DNA of 64,000 bases from Lacicoccus qingdaonensis (GCF_900101075.1 NZ_FNFY01000001.1:124001-188000); one strand, 5' to 3'; positions 45,255 to 55,685 are shown, numbered from the stretch's first letter. Notes: generated from the letters alone by a model not told the origin. A program made the numbers and translations.

Positions 45255-45273
45255 TGATATTGGAGTGAAAATG

Positions 45274-46398
45274 ATGAAAAGAATTTCAATTATGGGAGCG
45301 ACGGGCTCCATCGGCACGCAGGCAATCGACGTCCTGAAAGACAACCGGGATCAATTTAAGCTCGTGAGCCTGTCTGCCGGCAGAAATATGGATAAATTAC
45401 GTGAAATATTAAAAACTGTTGAACCGGAGATGGTATCTGTCATGGATGACGGCGACCGGAAGGCGCTCGCATCGGAATTTCCGGCAATTACGTTTGTCAG
45501 TGGTGAAAGCGGACTCGACGCAATTGCGGCTGACGACAGTGATATGCTGCTTACGGCAGTCATGGGCAGCGTCGGTCTCGCACCGACGTTGAAGGCGATT
45601 GAAAACGGCAAGGATATCGCACTTGCGAACAAAGAAACACTGGTCGCCGCCGGCGGCCTGGTGATGAATGCTGCAAAGAAGAATAATGTGAATATCATTC
45701 CCGTCGATTCAGAGCATTCGGCGATTTTTCAATGTCTCAGGGGAGAAAGACATTCCGAAATCAAGCAGCTGATCATTACGGCGAGCGGCGGCTCTTTCAG
45801 GGACCTGTCAAGAGCAGAACTGGATAATGTCACGCTGGCAGATGCGCTGAACCACCCGAACTGGGCGATGGGCAGGAAGATTACAATTGATTCTGCCACA
45901 ATGATGAATAAAGGACTTGAGGTCATCGAAGCAAAATGGCTGTTTGATCTGGAAACAGATCAGATTACGACGCTGCTGCACAAGGAAAGCACCATCCATT
46001 CCATGGTCGAGTTTGTCGACAACAGCATCATCGCACAGCTCGGCAATTCGGATATGAAGCTGCCGATCCAATTTGCCTTCAGCCATCCTGACCGCCTGCC
46101 GATGGATAATCCGCTCGACATTAATGCACTCAGTCAGCTGAACTTCAAACCGATGGACTTCGAACGTTTCAAAATGTTGGAACTGGCTTATGAAGCGCTT
46201 AAAATCGGAGGAACGATGCCGGCTGTCATGAATGCTGCGAATGAGTATGCCGTTGACAGATTTTTAAAAGGAGAGATTTCTTTCCTTGATATAGAAAAGA
46301 TAGTAGAATTACGTATGGAAGAACATGAAGTGATCGGTGAACCTGATCTGGAAACCATCCTTCATTATGATAAACTTTTTAAATCAAATATGAGGTGA
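45274..46398 (+). CDS. dxr: 1-deoxy-D-xylulose 5-phosphate reductoisomerase
   Basis: Second step of the MEP isoprenoid pathway, NADPH-dependent, 374 aa. Motifs are GATGSIGTQAIDVL (about 8-21, NADPH), ANKETLVAAGG (about 117-127), VDSEHSAIFQCL (about 142-153, metal) and SATMMNKGLEVIEAKWLF (about 207-224). GTG 45265, ATG 45271 and ATG 45274 are all in frame; GGAG at 45262-45265 and the family start MKRISI favour 45274. Staphylococcus aureus itself uses the mevalonate pathway and lacks the MEP enzymes, so a dxr at this Bacillus-type position indicates the MEP pathway in this organism. Confidence 0.95.
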   Translation: MKRISIMGATGSIGTQAIDVLKDNRDQFKLVSLSAGRNMDKLREILKTVEPEMVSVMDDGDRKALASEFPAITFVSGESGLDAIAADDSDMLLTAVMGSVGLAPTLKAIENGKDIALANKETLVAAGGLVMNAAKKNNVNIIPVDSEHSAIFQCLRGERHSEIKQLIITASGGSFRDLSRAELDNVTLADALNHPNWAMGRKITIDSATMMNKGLEVIEAKWLFDLETDQITTLLHKESTIHSMVEFVDNSIIAQLGNSDMKLPIQFAFSHPDRLPMDNPLDINALSQLNFKPMDFERFKMLELAYEALKIGGTMPAVMNAANEYAVDRFLKGEISFLDIEKIVELRMEEHEVIGEPDLETILHYDKLFKSNMR

Positions 46399-46403
46399 TA
46401 GAT

Positions 46404-47693
46404 TTGACCGGCATTTTAGCTTTTATAGTAGTATTCGGTGTGCTGGTCACTGTTCACGAACTTGGCCACTTAATAGTTGCAAAACGTGCAGGTATAATGT
46501 GTCCCGAGTTTGCAATTGGAATGGGACCAAAGATTTTTTCCTATAAATTCAATGATACGGTTTATACGATACGCCTGCTCCCGGTCGGCGGCTATGTACG
46601 CATGGCCTCCAGTGATATGGAAATCAACCCCCTGAACCCCGGAATGCGTGTCCAGCTCAAATTGAATGACCTCGGTGAAATCACTCATATATTACTTGAT
46701 GACAAACACAATTTTAACGATATTGAAGAGATAGAAATCGTCAACTCCGACATACAGGATGCGATGATCATCAATGCGATGCGTACATATGATAATGTTG
46801 AGACGTCATATAAGATTGCGCACGAAGCATATTATGTACAGGATTCGGAACTTGAGCGCATTGCGCCGAAGTCTGCAAGATTTGAATCGAAGTCTGTAAT
46901 GGCAAGGTTCTGGACTTTATTTGCAGGACCGATGATGAACTTTGTTCTGGCTTTCGTTTTGTTTACATTACTATTTTATATTAACGGCAAACCGGTGGAT
47001 GAACCTGTTGTCGGCATGGTTGCGGAAGATACACCCGCTGAAGAGGCTGGACTGGTGGAAGGCGACAGGCTGCTGACGATCAATGACACAGAAGTCGACA
47101 GCTGGGATCATATGTCCGCCATCATTCAGGAAGAAGGAGAAACGACGCTTGATATCGAAGTCGAGAATCCTGACAGCGGCGAAGTGAGAGACGTGGAAAT
47201 GACGCCGGTGATCGATGCGACGGAATTACCTGACGGAGAGACGGTGGAACGTCTGATCATCGGTATCGGTGCAGCATATGAGCACGGTACGGTCGAACCG
47301 CTCTGGTGGGGTGTCCAGCAGACTTATGAAATGGGGACATTGATATTCGAACTTGTCGTCCAGCTTTTCATCAGCATTTTTGAAGGGACGTTTTCATTTG
47401 ATATGCTGAACGGCCCTGTAGGCATATATAAGGTCACTGAAGAGGTGGCGGCCGAGGGGCTGCTTGTACTGATGAACTTTACTGCTGTGCTCAGCGTAAA
47501 TCTCGGCATCATGAACCTGCTGCCTATTCCGGCACTTGACGGCGGACGGATTTTATTTGTCCTGTACGAAGGCATATTCAGAAAGCCGCTGAATAAGAAA
47601 GTGGAAATCAATATCCAGCTGCTCGGAGTTTTATTTTTACTGATCATAATGGTACTGGTTACATGGAATGACATAAAAACATTTTTCCTATAG
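46404..47693 (+). CDS. rseP: Site-2 membrane metalloprotease RseP (RasP/Eep)
   Basis: Intramembrane zinc protease that cuts anti-sigma factors and signal peptide remnants. With the TTG start at 46404 the protein is 429 aa, with HELGH at 18-22 in the first membrane segment and NLGIMNLLPIPALDGGRILF (about 371-390) holding the third ligand. A PDZ domain (about 190-270) lies between. The frame can extend to GTG 46395, but AGGTG at 46393-46397 fits the TTG with 8 nt spacing, and the TTG gives the family-like N-terminus. It begins 5 nt after dxr. Confidence 0.95.
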   Translation: MTGILAFIVVFGVLVTVHELGHLIVAKRAGIMCPEFAIGMGPKIFSYKFNDTVYTIRLLPVGGYVRMASSDMEINPLNPGMRVQLKLNDLGEITHILLDDKHNFNDIEEIEIVNSDIQDAMIINAMRTYDNVETSYKIAHEAYYVQDSELERIAPKSARFESKSVMARFWTLFAGPMMNFVLAFVLFTLLFYINGKPVDEPVVGMVAEDTPAEEAGLVEGDRLLTINDTEVDSWDHMSAIIQEEGETTLDIEVENPDSGEVRDVEMTPVIDATELPDGETVERLIIGIGAAYEHGTVEPLWWGVQQTYEMGTLIFELVVQLFISIFEGTFSFDMLNGPVGIYKVTEEVAAEGLLVLMNFTAVLSVNLGIMNLLPIPALDGGRILFVLYEGIFRKPLNKKVEINIQLLGVLFLLIIMVLVTWNDIKTFFL

Positions 47694-47704
47694 GAGTGAG
47701 TTGA

Positions 47705-49396
47705 ATGAGACAATCGCAGATGTTTATCCCGACTTTAAGAGAAACACCGCAGGATGCTGAAAGTCTTAGCCACCGTCTGATGCTGAAAGCGGGTATGATC
47801 AAGCAGATGGCGAGCGGTATATACACTTATTTACCGATTACAAAACTTGTATTGAATAATATCGAACAGATCGTCCGTGAAGAGATGAACAGGATCGGCG
47901 GAGTGGAAATCCACATGCCTGTCCTGCACCCGAAAGAGTTGTGGGAGGAGTCCGGCAGATGGGAGGCCTACGGCAGTGAACTCATGAGAATGAATGACCG
48001 CCACGACAGGGAGTTTGCTCTCGGGCCGACGCATGAGGAAATGATTGTCGCACTGCTCCGCGATGAGCTTAAAAGCTATAAAAAGCTGCCGCTCACCTTA
48101 TTCCAGATACAGACCAAATTCAGGGACGAATTAAGACCGAGATACGGTCTGCTCCGCGGCAGGGAATTCATCATGAAAGATGCGTACTCGTTCCACACAA
48201 ATGATGAGTCGCTGACTGAAACTTATGAAGATATGTACGATTCATATTCAAGGATATTCAAGCGCGTCGGCCTGAACTACCGTGCTGTTGAAGCGGATTC
48301 AGGCGCGATCGGCGGCAGCCATACACATGAGTTCATGGCGCTTGCCGATATCGGTGAAGATACGATTGCGTATACCGAAGAAAGCGACTATGCGGCGAAC
48401 ATCGAAAAGGCTGAGTGTCAGCCTGTTGAAAAGTCGACTGATGAAATGAAAGAAATGTCGAAAGTGGAAACACCTGGTGTCACATCATGCCAGTCTCTGG
48501 CCGACCACCTTGACATCCCGCTCGGGGAGACGACGAAGACGATGGTCATCAAGATAAACGGTGAGTTCATCATGATTCTCGTACGCGGCGACCAGGAACT
48601 GAATGATGTCAAAGTCAAAGCATTTTTCAATGCCGAAGAGGAAATTGAATTTGCGACTGAAGAAGAAATCATGCAGAATTTCAATGCGACCCCGGGGAGC
48701 CTCGGTCCTGTCGGCACGGATATTCCGGTCTATCTCGATTTTCAGGTGGATGCGATGGTGAACTACCCGACAGGTGCGAACGAGACGAATCAACACTTCA
48801 TCAATGTCAATCATAACCGCGACTTTGAAGTGCGCGGCACCGGTGACTTCAGATTTATAAATGAAGGTGAAATGGCGATCGACGGCAGCGGCAGAGTGAA
48901 GTTCATGAAAGGTATCGAAGTTGGACAGGTATTCAAACTTGGCACGAAGTATTCTGAATCGATGGGGCTGAATGTCCTCGATGAAAACGGCCGCAGTGTG
49001 CCTGTAATGATGGGCTGTTACGGTGTTGGTGTTTCAAGGACACTGTCGGCAATCGTTGAAAGCCACCACGACGAGAGAGGCATCATCTGGCCGAAATCTG
49101 TGACTCCGTTTGATGTGCATATCGTCACCGCCAACAATAAAGATGAAACGATTTTGAATACCGCGGAAGAACTTTATGAAACACTGCAGAAGGAACATAA
49201 AGTTCTGTATGACGACCGCAAAGAAAGAGCCGGCGTCAAGTTTGCAGATTCCGATCTGATCGGACTGCCTTACAGAATCGTTGTCGGCCGCGGCGCCAAG
49301 GACGGCATGGTGGAAATCAAGAAACGTACCGACGAAAAATCTGTCGATGTAAACATTGCTGATGTTTTAAGCTTTATAGCAGAGGATTCGAAATAG
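47705..49396 (+). CDS. proS: Prolyl-tRNA synthetase, bacterial type with editing domain
   Basis: Class II synthetase of 563 aa. Motif 1 region [20 protein letters not shown] (about 58-77), motif 2 [18 protein letters not shown] (about 138-155) and motif 3 [14 protein letters not shown] (about 438-451) are visible, and an INS editing domain fills about 225-400. The C-terminal anticodon-binding domain follows. A GGAGTG site precedes the ATG. Order rseP-proS-polC is standard. Confidence 0.97.
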   Translation: MRQSQMFIPTLRETPQDAESLSHRLMLKAGMIKQMASGIYTYLPITKLVLNNIEQIVREEMNRIGGVEIHMPVLHPKELWEESGRWEAYGSELMRMNDRHDREFALGPTHEEMIVALLRDELKSYKKLPLTLFQIQTKFRDELRPRYGLLRGREFIMKDAYSFHTNDESLTETYEDMYDSYSRIFKRVGLNYRAVEADSGAIGGSHTHEFMALADIGEDTIAYTEESDYAANIEKAECQPVEKSTDEMKEMSKVETPGVTSCQSLADHLDIPLGETTKTMVIKINGEFIMILVRGDQELNDVKVKAFFNAEEEIEFATEEEIMQNFNATPGSLGPVGTDIPVYLDFQVDAMVNYPTGANETNQHFINVNHNRDFEVRGTGDFRFINEGEMAIDGSGRVKFMKGIEVGQVFKLGTKYSESMGLNVLDENGRSVPVMMGCYGVGVSRTLSAIVESHHDERGIIWPKSVTPFDVHIVTANNKDETILNTAEELYETLQKEHKVLYDDRKERAGVKFADSDLIGLPYRIVVGRGAKDGMVEIKKRTDEKSVDVNIADVLSFIAEDSK

Positions 49397-49433
49397 CCCG
49401 ACAATAGTGTTTAAAGTTCTAGGAGTGTTGTAA

Positions 49434-52400
49434 ATGCAGGGGCATGAGCAATTTAAAATATTATTATCACAAGCAAAAATAGAAATGAATGAGCACCTCG
49501 CCAGCGGGGTGCTTAATAAGGTTATAGTGGATGATGACGAACGTCTTTTCCAGTTCCATATCCATTTTGATAAAGTCATCCCGGCATCTTTAAGACAGCT
49601 GCTGATCAGCAGCATTAAAAATGCTTTCTCAGAAATTGCGGATATCGAAGTAAAACTGTACAGTGAACATTTTTCGGATGATAATGTGATCGACTATCTG
49701 GAAGATATACTGTTATATTTGAACATTAACGACAATGTCAGATTCCAGCTGCTCAACTGTAAAAAAGAATACAGGGACGGCGTGTTGATCTTCAACGTTC
49801 AAAATGAAATTACGAGAGCGCATTTCAATAAGCATGTCAACGGCAATCTGAAAGCGGCATACCATGATTTCGGCATGCCGGTCGGTGATATAGAGTTTAT
49901 CGTCGATGCGAATCTGGATGAGGAAAAGAGAAACAATCTTGAAAACCGACTGCAGGAAGAGCGGACCGAACTGGTACAGAATTTCATCAGCCAGCAGGAA
50001 GAGATCAAAGAGCAGCAGAATAATATGGAAGATCATGTAGAAAAACAAATCGGCAAGCATGTAACGTTCGACGGTGCGAGACCGCTCAGCAACATATTTG
50101 ATGAAGAATATAATGTCAAAGTTGAAGGTGTCATCTTTGATAAGGATGTCAAAGTGCTCCGTACCGGCAGACAGATACTGAATATAAAAATTACGGATTA
50201 CAGTGACTCGATCAGTGCGAAGATGTTTTCGAGAAATAATAAGAATGATGAAGCGGTATTCGGCGCACTCAGTGAAAATGACTGGGTCGTCATCGAAGGT
50301 CATGTCGAATATGATGATTTCGTCAAAGATCTGGTGCTGAACATCAAAAACCTGACGGCAGTCAAAAAGCCACCGAAGCGGGATGATATGGAAGAAAAGC
50401 GCGTTGAACTCCATCTTCATTCTGCAATGAGCCAGATGGACGGCCTGAACAATGTCGGTGAATTTGTCAAACGGGCGGGCGATTACGGCCATAAGGCAAT
50501 CGCGATTACGGATCACAACAACGTCCAGGCATTCCCGGATGCATACTATGCGTCAGAGGACACAGGTGTGAAAGTGATCTACGGCATGGAAGGGCTGCTT
50601 GTGGATGACGGTGCCAAAATAGCATATAAACCTCAGGACATCGACCTTGAATCACATGAGTTCGTCGTCTTTGACGTGGAGACCACCGGTCTCTCCTCAA
50701 AATACGACAAAATCATCGAACTTGCGGGTGTCAAAGTGAAAGGCGGCGAAATCATCGACCGCTATGAGGCATTCAGCAACCCGAACGAACCGCTGACTGA
50801 AACAATCAAGGAAATTACAGGCATCACCGATGATATGCTCACCGATGCACCGCCGATCAGTGAAGTGATCACCGAGTTCAAAGAGTGGGTCGGCGATGCG
50901 ATCTTTGTTGCACATAACGCAAGCTTCGACATGGGCTTCATAGAGGCCGCCTATCAGAAAGAAAATCTCGGAAGCTACGAGAATGGGGTCATCGATACGC
51001 TCGAGCTGTCGAGGACGGTAAATACTGACTTTAAAAAGCACGGCCTGAACATACTGGCGAAGAAATATAACGTTGAACTCACACAGCACCACCGAGCAAT
51101 CTATGATGCGGAGGCGACGGCGTACATATTCATCAAGATGCTGTACCAGCTGAAACAGCTTAATGTCGTGAACCATAAGGATATCAACGACAGACTCATG
51201 ACCCAGGATGCATATAAACGCTCGATGCCGAGCCATGTGACGCTGCTTGTGAAAACTCAGAAAGGTCTTAAGAATCTGTTCAAGATCGTGTCCTATTCAC
51301 TGACCGACAACTTCTACAAAATGCCGAGAATACGCAAGGATGTCCTTGAGAAATACAGGGAAGGCATACTGGTCGGCAGTGCCTGCGACCAGGGTGAAGT
51401 ATTTACTGCAATGATGCAGAAGCCTTATGAAGAGGCAAAGGATATCGCAGAATTTTATGATTATCTGGAAGTATTTCCGAAGGCGCTCTACAGAAGGCTC
51501 CTCGACCGTGAAATCGTCAGAAGTGAAGAGACACTGGAAGAGATCATCACGAACATCATCAAAGTCGGTGAAGAACTGGGTAAACCGGTTGCAGCGACCG
51601 GCAACGTCCACTATCTGGATGAATCGGATAAGCTGTGCCGAGAAATACTAGTCAAAAGTAACCCGGGCAACCCGCTCAGCCGGGGCATCCTGCCGGAAGC
51701 GCATTTCCGTTCCACGGCGGAAATGTATGAGGATTTCTCGTTTCTAGATGAAGAGACAAGAAGAAAGATCGTCATCGATACACCGAATGAAATTGCAGAC
51801 AGCATCGATGTGGTCAAGCCGATCAAGGACGATCTGTTCACTCCGAATATCGATGGCGCCAATGATGAAATCAGGGATATGAGCTACAATAACGCGAGGA
51901 AGCTTTACGGCGAAGACCTGCCTGAGATTGTAGTGGAAAGAATAGAAAAAGAACTCGACAGCATCATTGGCAACGGCTTCAGTGTCATCTACCTCATCAG
52001 TCAGAAACTCGTCAAGCAGTCTCTTGATGACGGCTATCTGGTCGGTTCCCGCGGTTCCGTCGGTTCTAGTTTTGTAGCGACCATGACGGAAATAACGGAA
52101 GTGAATCCGCTGCCGCCGCACTATATCTGTCCCGACTGCAAAGAGACCACGTTCTTTACAGACGGCAGTGTGTCGTCGGGCTATGATCTGACTGACAAAG
52201 CATGTGATAAATGCGGCGCTCCGCTCATCAAGGAAGGCCAGGATATACCGTTCGAAACTTTCCTCGGATTCAAAGGCGACAAAGTGCCGGATATCGACTT
52301 GAACTTCAGCGGTGACTACCAGCCGAAAGCACATAACTACACGAAAGAACTGTTCGGTGAAGATTATGTATTCAGAGCGGGTACGATCGGCACCGTTGCC

Positions 52401-53714
52401 GAAAAAACGGCCTACGGTTATGTCAAAGGTTATATGAATGACCACGGCATCACTAAACGCGGTGCTGAAATCGACCGTCTGGTCAAAGGGTGCTCAGGCG
52501 TCAAGAGAACCACCGGTCAGCACCCGGGCGGCATCATCGTCGTGCCTGACGACATGGATATTTTCGACTTCACCCCGATACAGTTTCCGGCAGATGACAT
52601 CGAAGCGGAATGGAAAACGACACACTTCGACTTCCATTCGATCGATAACAACCTGCTCAAGCTGGATATACTCGGACATGATGACCCGACGATGATCCGC
52701 ATGCTCCAGGATCTTTCAGGCATCGACCCGACAACACTGCCGACAGATGATGAAGAGACGATGGAGCTGTTCAGTTCACCTGAAACGCTCGGCGTCACGG
52801 AAGATGAAATCGTCTGTAAAACAGGCACACTCGGCGTGCCGGAGTTCGGTACTGGGTTCGTCCGCCAGATGCTGGAAGATACAAAACCGTCGACGTTCAG
52901 TGAGCTTGTCCAGATTTCAGGACTTTCCCACGGAACGGACGTATGGCTGGGCAACGCCCAGGATCTGATCCGGAGCGGTACATGTGACTTATCAAACGTC
53001 ATCGGATGCCGTGACGATATCATGGTTACTCTGATGTATAAGGGGCTCGAGCCGTCACTTGCCTTCAACATCATGGAGAAAGTGAGAAAAGGTAAAGGCC
53101 TGACTGAAGAACATGAAGCAGCGATGAGGGATAACGGTGTTGAAAACTGGTACATTGAATCATGTAAGAAAATAAAGTACATGTTCCCGAAAGCGCACGC
53201 TGCAGCCTATGTACTGATGGCTGTCCGTATCGCGTACTTCAAAGTACATTATCCGCTGTATTACTATGCGAGCTACTTTACAGTGCGCGCATCCGATTTT
53301 GACCTGCTTACGATGGTCAAGGATAAAACGACAATCCGTCACAGAATAAAAGAGATGAACAACAACTTCCATGAATTATCCAAAAAGGAAAAGGATACAC
53401 TCGTCGTTCTGGAAATTGCGAATGAGATGGCTCACAGAGGCTTTAAGATGCATCCGGTGGATATTGAAAAGTCGGAGGCTTTTGAATTCAAGATTACCGA
53501 AGACGGTCTTATACCGCCGTTCATTGCGGTTCCTGGCCTCGGTGCGAACGTTGCAAAGCGTGTCGTTGAAACCCGCGAGGAAGAACCTTTCATTTCAAAA
53601 GAAGATCTGAACAAGCGCGGCGGAGTCGCTCAGAAGGTCGTCGAATATATGACAGAGCTCGGTACGCTTGAACACCTGCCGGATAAAGCACAGCTGTCAA
53701 TATTCGATATATGA
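49434..53714 (+). CDS. polC: DNA polymerase III subunit alpha, PolC type
   Basis: Replicative polymerase of Firmicutes, 1426 aa. In order: N-terminal domain (1-220), OB domain (about 221-320), PHP domain opening VELHLHSAMSQMDGL (about 324-338) that is split by a DnaQ-like 3'-5' exonuclease with FVVFDVETTGLSS (about 409-421), the second PHP half, a zinc motif ICPDC...CDKCG (about 898-928), the palm with DIDLNFSGDYQ (catalytic Asp pair, about 950-960), and the C-terminal fingers and helix-hairpin-helix. AGGAGTG precedes the ATG. It is slightly shorter than the S. aureus protein. Confidence 0.98.
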   Translation: MQGHEQFKILLSQAKIEMNEHLASGVLNKVIVDDDERLFQFHIHFDKVIPASLRQLLISSIKNAFSEIADIEVKLYSEHFSDDNVIDYLEDILLYLNINDNVRFQLLNCKKEYRDGVLIFNVQNEITRAHFNKHVNGNLKAAYHDFGMPVGDIEFIVDANLDEEKRNNLENRLQEERTELVQNFISQQEEIKEQQNNMEDHVEKQIGKHVTFDGARPLSNIFDEEYNVKVEGVIFDKDVKVLRTGRQILNIKITDYSDSISAKMFSRNNKNDEAVFGALSENDWVVIEGHVEYDDFVKDLVLNIKNLTAVKKPPKRDDMEEKRVELHLHSAMSQMDGLNNVGEFVKRAGDYGHKAIAITDHNNVQAFPDAYYASEDTGVKVIYGMEGLLVDDGAKIAYKPQDIDLESHEFVVFDVETTGLSSKYDKIIELAGVKVKGGEIIDRYEAFSNPNEPLTETIKEITGITDDMLTDAPPISEVITEFKEWVGDAIFVAHNASFDMGFIEAAYQKENLGSYENGVIDTLELSRTVNTDFKKHGLNILAKKYNVELTQHHRAIYDAEATAYIFIKMLYQLKQLNVVNHKDINDRLMTQDAYKRSMPSHVTLLVKTQKGLKNLFKIVSYSLTDNFYKMPRIRKDVLEKYREGILVGSACDQGEVFTAMMQKPYEEAKDIAEFYDYLEVFPKALYRRLLDREIVRSEETLEEIITNIIKVGEELGKPVAATGNVHYLDESDKLCREILVKSNPGNPLSRGILPEAHFRSTAEMYEDFSFLDEETRRKIVIDTPNEIADSIDVVKPIKDDLFTPNIDGANDEIRDMSYNNARKLYGEDLPEIVVERIEKELDSIIGNGFSVIYLISQKLVKQSLDDGYLVGSRGSVGSSFVATMTEITEVNPLPPHYICPDCKETTFFTDGSVSSGYDLTDKACDKCGAPLIKEGQDIPFETFLGFKGDKVPDIDLNFSGDYQPKAHNYTKELFGEDYVFRAGTIGTVAEKTAYGYVKGYMNDHGITKRGAEIDRLVKGCSGVKRTTGQHPGGIIVVPDDMDIFDFTPIQFPADDIEAEWKTTHFDFHSIDNNLLKLDILGHDDPTMIRMLQDLSGIDPTTLPTDDEETMELFSSPETLGVTEDEIVCKTGTLGVPEFGTGFVRQMLEDTKPSTFSELVQISGLSHGTDVWLGNAQDLIRSGTCDLSNVIGCRDDIMVTLMYKGLEPSLAFNIMEKVRKGKGLTEEHEAAMRDNGVENWYIESCKKIKYMFPKAHAAAYVLMAVRIAYFKVHYPLYYYASYFTVRASDFDLLTMVKDKTTIRHRIKEMNNNFHELSKKEKDTLVVLEIANEMAHRGFKMHPVDIEKSEAFEFKITEDGLIPPFIAVPGLGANVAKRVVETREEEPFISKEDLNKRGGVAQKVVEYMTELGTLEHLPDKAQLSIFDI

Positions 53715-53719
53715 TGAAT

Positions 53720-53748
53720 TTGCATAACAATTTCAAATATGTTATTAT
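53720..53748 (+). promoter_or_regulatory. Sigma-A promoter for the rimP-nusA-infB operon
   Basis: TTGCAT (53720-53725), 17 bp spacer, TATTAT (53743-53748), just after polC. It gives a leader of about 75 nt containing the hairpin at 53781. Confidence 0.75.
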
Positions 53749-53780
53749 ATTAATGATATTAATACTCATTGCACATGGAG

Positions 53781-53806
53781 AAGAACGGGTCCGCCCGTTC
53801 TTTTCT
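53781..53806 (+). terminator. Leader hairpin (possible attenuator) before rimP
   Basis: AAGAACGGG (53781-53789) pairs perfectly with CCCGTTCTT (53794-53802), a 4 nt loop, then a short weak T tract. It lies between the promoter and rimP. A weak-tail terminator here would fit NusA-dependent autoregulation, reported for the B. subtilis nusA operon. Confidence 0.65.
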
Positions 53807-53831
53807 TACGTTTAAAGGAGGCGATTTGAAC

Positions 53832-54299
53832 ATGAATCATATTGAACAAAAGGTTTTTGACAATGCTGCTCCATTAGTAGAGAAGCTGGATTTCAAATTG
53901 ATCGAAGTAGCGTTCGTCAAAGAAGGCAAAGACCGCTTTCTAAGATTATATCTGGATAAAAAAGGCGGCATCACTTTAGAGGACTGTGCTGCTGCGAGTG
54001 AAGTGGTCAGCGAAAAACTGGATGAACTGGAAATTATCAAAGGTGCATACTTTCTGGATGTTTCCTCGCCGGGGGCCGAACGTCCGATAAAAAATGATGA
54101 TGACCTGGAATTGACCATGGACAATGGCATCTATGTCAAGACCTACCAGCAGATCAACGGTGAAAAAGAATGGACGGGCGTATTGAAATCATACGATGAG
54201 GATACTGTCACGGTTGAATATAAAGACAAGGCCAAAAAGAAAACGATCTCTATTGAACGTAAAAAAATCGCTACTTTAAGAAAAGCAGTATTAATCTGA
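53832..54299 (+). CDS. rimP: Ribosome maturation factor RimP
   Basis: Needed for 30S assembly (S12 region), 155 aa. It has the YlxS/RimP pattern LVEKLDFKLIEVAFVKEGKD (about 16-35), LRLYLDKKGGITLEDC (about 38-53) and the DVSSPGAERPI motif (about 77-87). ATG 53832 with AAAGGAGG is chosen; the frame extends 21 codons further into the leader hairpin. nusA follows after 16 nt. Confidence 0.97.
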   Translation: MNHIEQKVFDNAAPLVEKLDFKLIEVAFVKEGKDRFLRLYLDKKGGITLEDCAAASEVVSEKLDELEIIKGAYFLDVSSPGAERPIKNDDDLELTMDNGIYVKTYQQINGEKEWTGVLKSYDEDTVTVEYKDKAKKKTISIERKKIATLRKAVLI

Positions 54300-54315
54300 T
54301 TGGAGGAGATAGGTT

Positions 54316-55374
54316 GTGAATCAAGAATTATTGAATGCCATGGACTACCTTGAAAAGGAAAAGAGCATTCCAAGAGAAATACTGATAGAAACAATCGAAG
54401 CAGCACTGCTTACTGCTTATAAAAAGAACTATACCCATCATAAAAATGTAAAAGTGGATTTAAATCTGACAAATGGCAGCTACCGTGTAATTTCAAGAAA
54501 AGATGTAGTGGAAGAAGTCGAGGACGAGACGGCGGAAGTCGATCTTGACACGGCACGCACAATCAACCCTGCATATGAAATCGGCGACCCTTACGATGAA
54601 GATGTCACGCCGAAAGACTTCAACCGTGTCGGTGCACAGGCTGCGAAGCAGGCAGTGATGCAGAGGCTGAGAGATGCGGAACGCGGCATCCTGTATGAAG
54701 AATTCGTCGACAAGGAAGATGAGGTCATGACCGGTCTGATCGACAGGGTCGACCACCGCTTTGTATATATACAGCTCGGCCGTACAGATGCTGTACTGAG
54801 TGAGTCGGAAAGAATACCGAACGAGGTATACCGCCCGAATGAACGTCTGAAGGTCTATGTAAATAAAGTCGAACAGACGACGAAAGGTCCTCAGATTTTT
54901 GTATCACGTACACATCCGAATCTGCTCAAACGCCTTTTTGAAAAAGAAGTACCTGAGATTTATGACGGTACAGTAGAAATCATGAGTGTTGCACGGGAAG
55001 CCGGCGAACGTTCCAAAATCAGCGTCCACGCTGAAAATACGGATGTCGATGCCGTCGGTTCATGTGTCGGTGCCAAGGGGGCAAGAGTCGAAGCGGTCGT
55101 AAACGAACTGTCCGGTGAAAAAATCGATATCGTCCTGTGGGATACGGATCCAAGAGTATTTGTAAGGAATGCACTGAGTCCTTCACAGGTCGTCGAAGTC
55201 CAGGTGGATGAAGAAAACCAGTCCACTGTAGTCATCGTCCCGGACAACCAATTATCGCTTGCAATCGGCAAGAAAGGCCAGAACGCAAGACTTGCTGCAA
55301 AATTGACCGGATGGAAAATCGATATAAAAAGTGAATCGGATGCTGTAGAAGAAGGCCTCGTTGAAGAAGAATAA
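54316..55374 (+). CDS. nusA: Transcription termination/antitermination factor NusA
   Basis: Binds RNA polymerase and nascent RNA, promoting pausing and intrinsic termination. The 352 aa protein starts at GTG 54316 with GGAGGAG 7 nt upstream. It has the N-terminal polymerase-binding domain, an S1 domain (about 135-200), KH1 with GSCVGAKGARVEAVVNEL (about 251-268) and KH2 with LAIGKKGQNARLAAKLTGW (about 315-333). It lacks the acidic repeats of E. coli NusA, as usual in Firmicutes, and ends in a short acidic tail. Confidence 0.97.
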   Translation: MNQELLNAMDYLEKEKSIPREILIETIEAALLTAYKKNYTHHKNVKVDLNLTNGSYRVISRKDVVEEVEDETAEVDLDTARTINPAYEIGDPYDEDVTPKDFNRVGAQAAKQAVMQRLRDAERGILYEEFVDKEDEVMTGLIDRVDHRFVYIQLGRTDAVLSESERIPNEVYRPNERLKVYVNKVEQTTKGPQIFVSRTHPNLLKRLFEKEVPEIYDGTVEIMSVAREAGERSKISVHAENTDVDAVGSCVGAKGARVEAVVNELSGEKIDIVLWDTDPRVFVRNALSPSQVVEVQVDEENQSTVVIVPDNQLSLAIGKKGQNARLAAKLTGWKIDIKSESDAVEEGLVEEE

Positions 55375-55400
55375 TAACATTAATTTTAATGGGTGATAAC

Positions 55401-55685
55401 ATGGCAAGAAAAGTTCCACTTAGGAAATGTATATTGACCAATGAAATGTATCCAAAAAAAGAACTGCTCCGCATCGTTGTAAATAAGGAGAACGAGATTT
55501 TCGTCGACCCGACAGGAAAGAAAAACGGGCGCGGCAGCTATGTCGTCAAAGATCTTGAAAAAGTTGAAACAGCCCGTGAGAAAAAGGTTCTTGAAAGAAA
55601 ACTGGACCATTCAAGCGAGGAAATGGCACCTATATATGACGAGATCATCAGGCTCATATACAGAGAGGATATTCCAAAGCGATGA
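55401..55685 (+). CDS. ylxR: YlxR (RnpM-type) RNA-binding protein
   Basis: A 94 aa basic protein of the DUF448 family. The signature reads VPLRKCILTNEMYPKKELLR (about 4-23), followed by KKNGRGSYV (about 39-47). Members bind RNA, and recent work ties the B. subtilis protein to RNase P; the role here is inferred. ATG 55401 is chosen over 55389 because GGGTGAT lies between the two and the family starts here. It overlaps ylxQ by ATGA. Confidence 0.94.
   Translation: MARKVPLRKCILTNEMYPKKELLRIVVNKENEIFVDPTGKKNGRGSYVVKDLEKVETAREKKVLERKLDHSSEEMAPIYDEIIRLIYREDIPKR

Noticed and set aside
49397-49433. T-box or riboswitch for proS or polC
   Set aside because: The gaps before proS (11 nt) and polC (37 nt) are too short to hold one.
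49713-50516. 267-codon - strand frame inside polC
   Set aside because: Antisense shadow of polC; composition rich in Phe, Ile and Arg as expected from a complementary frame.
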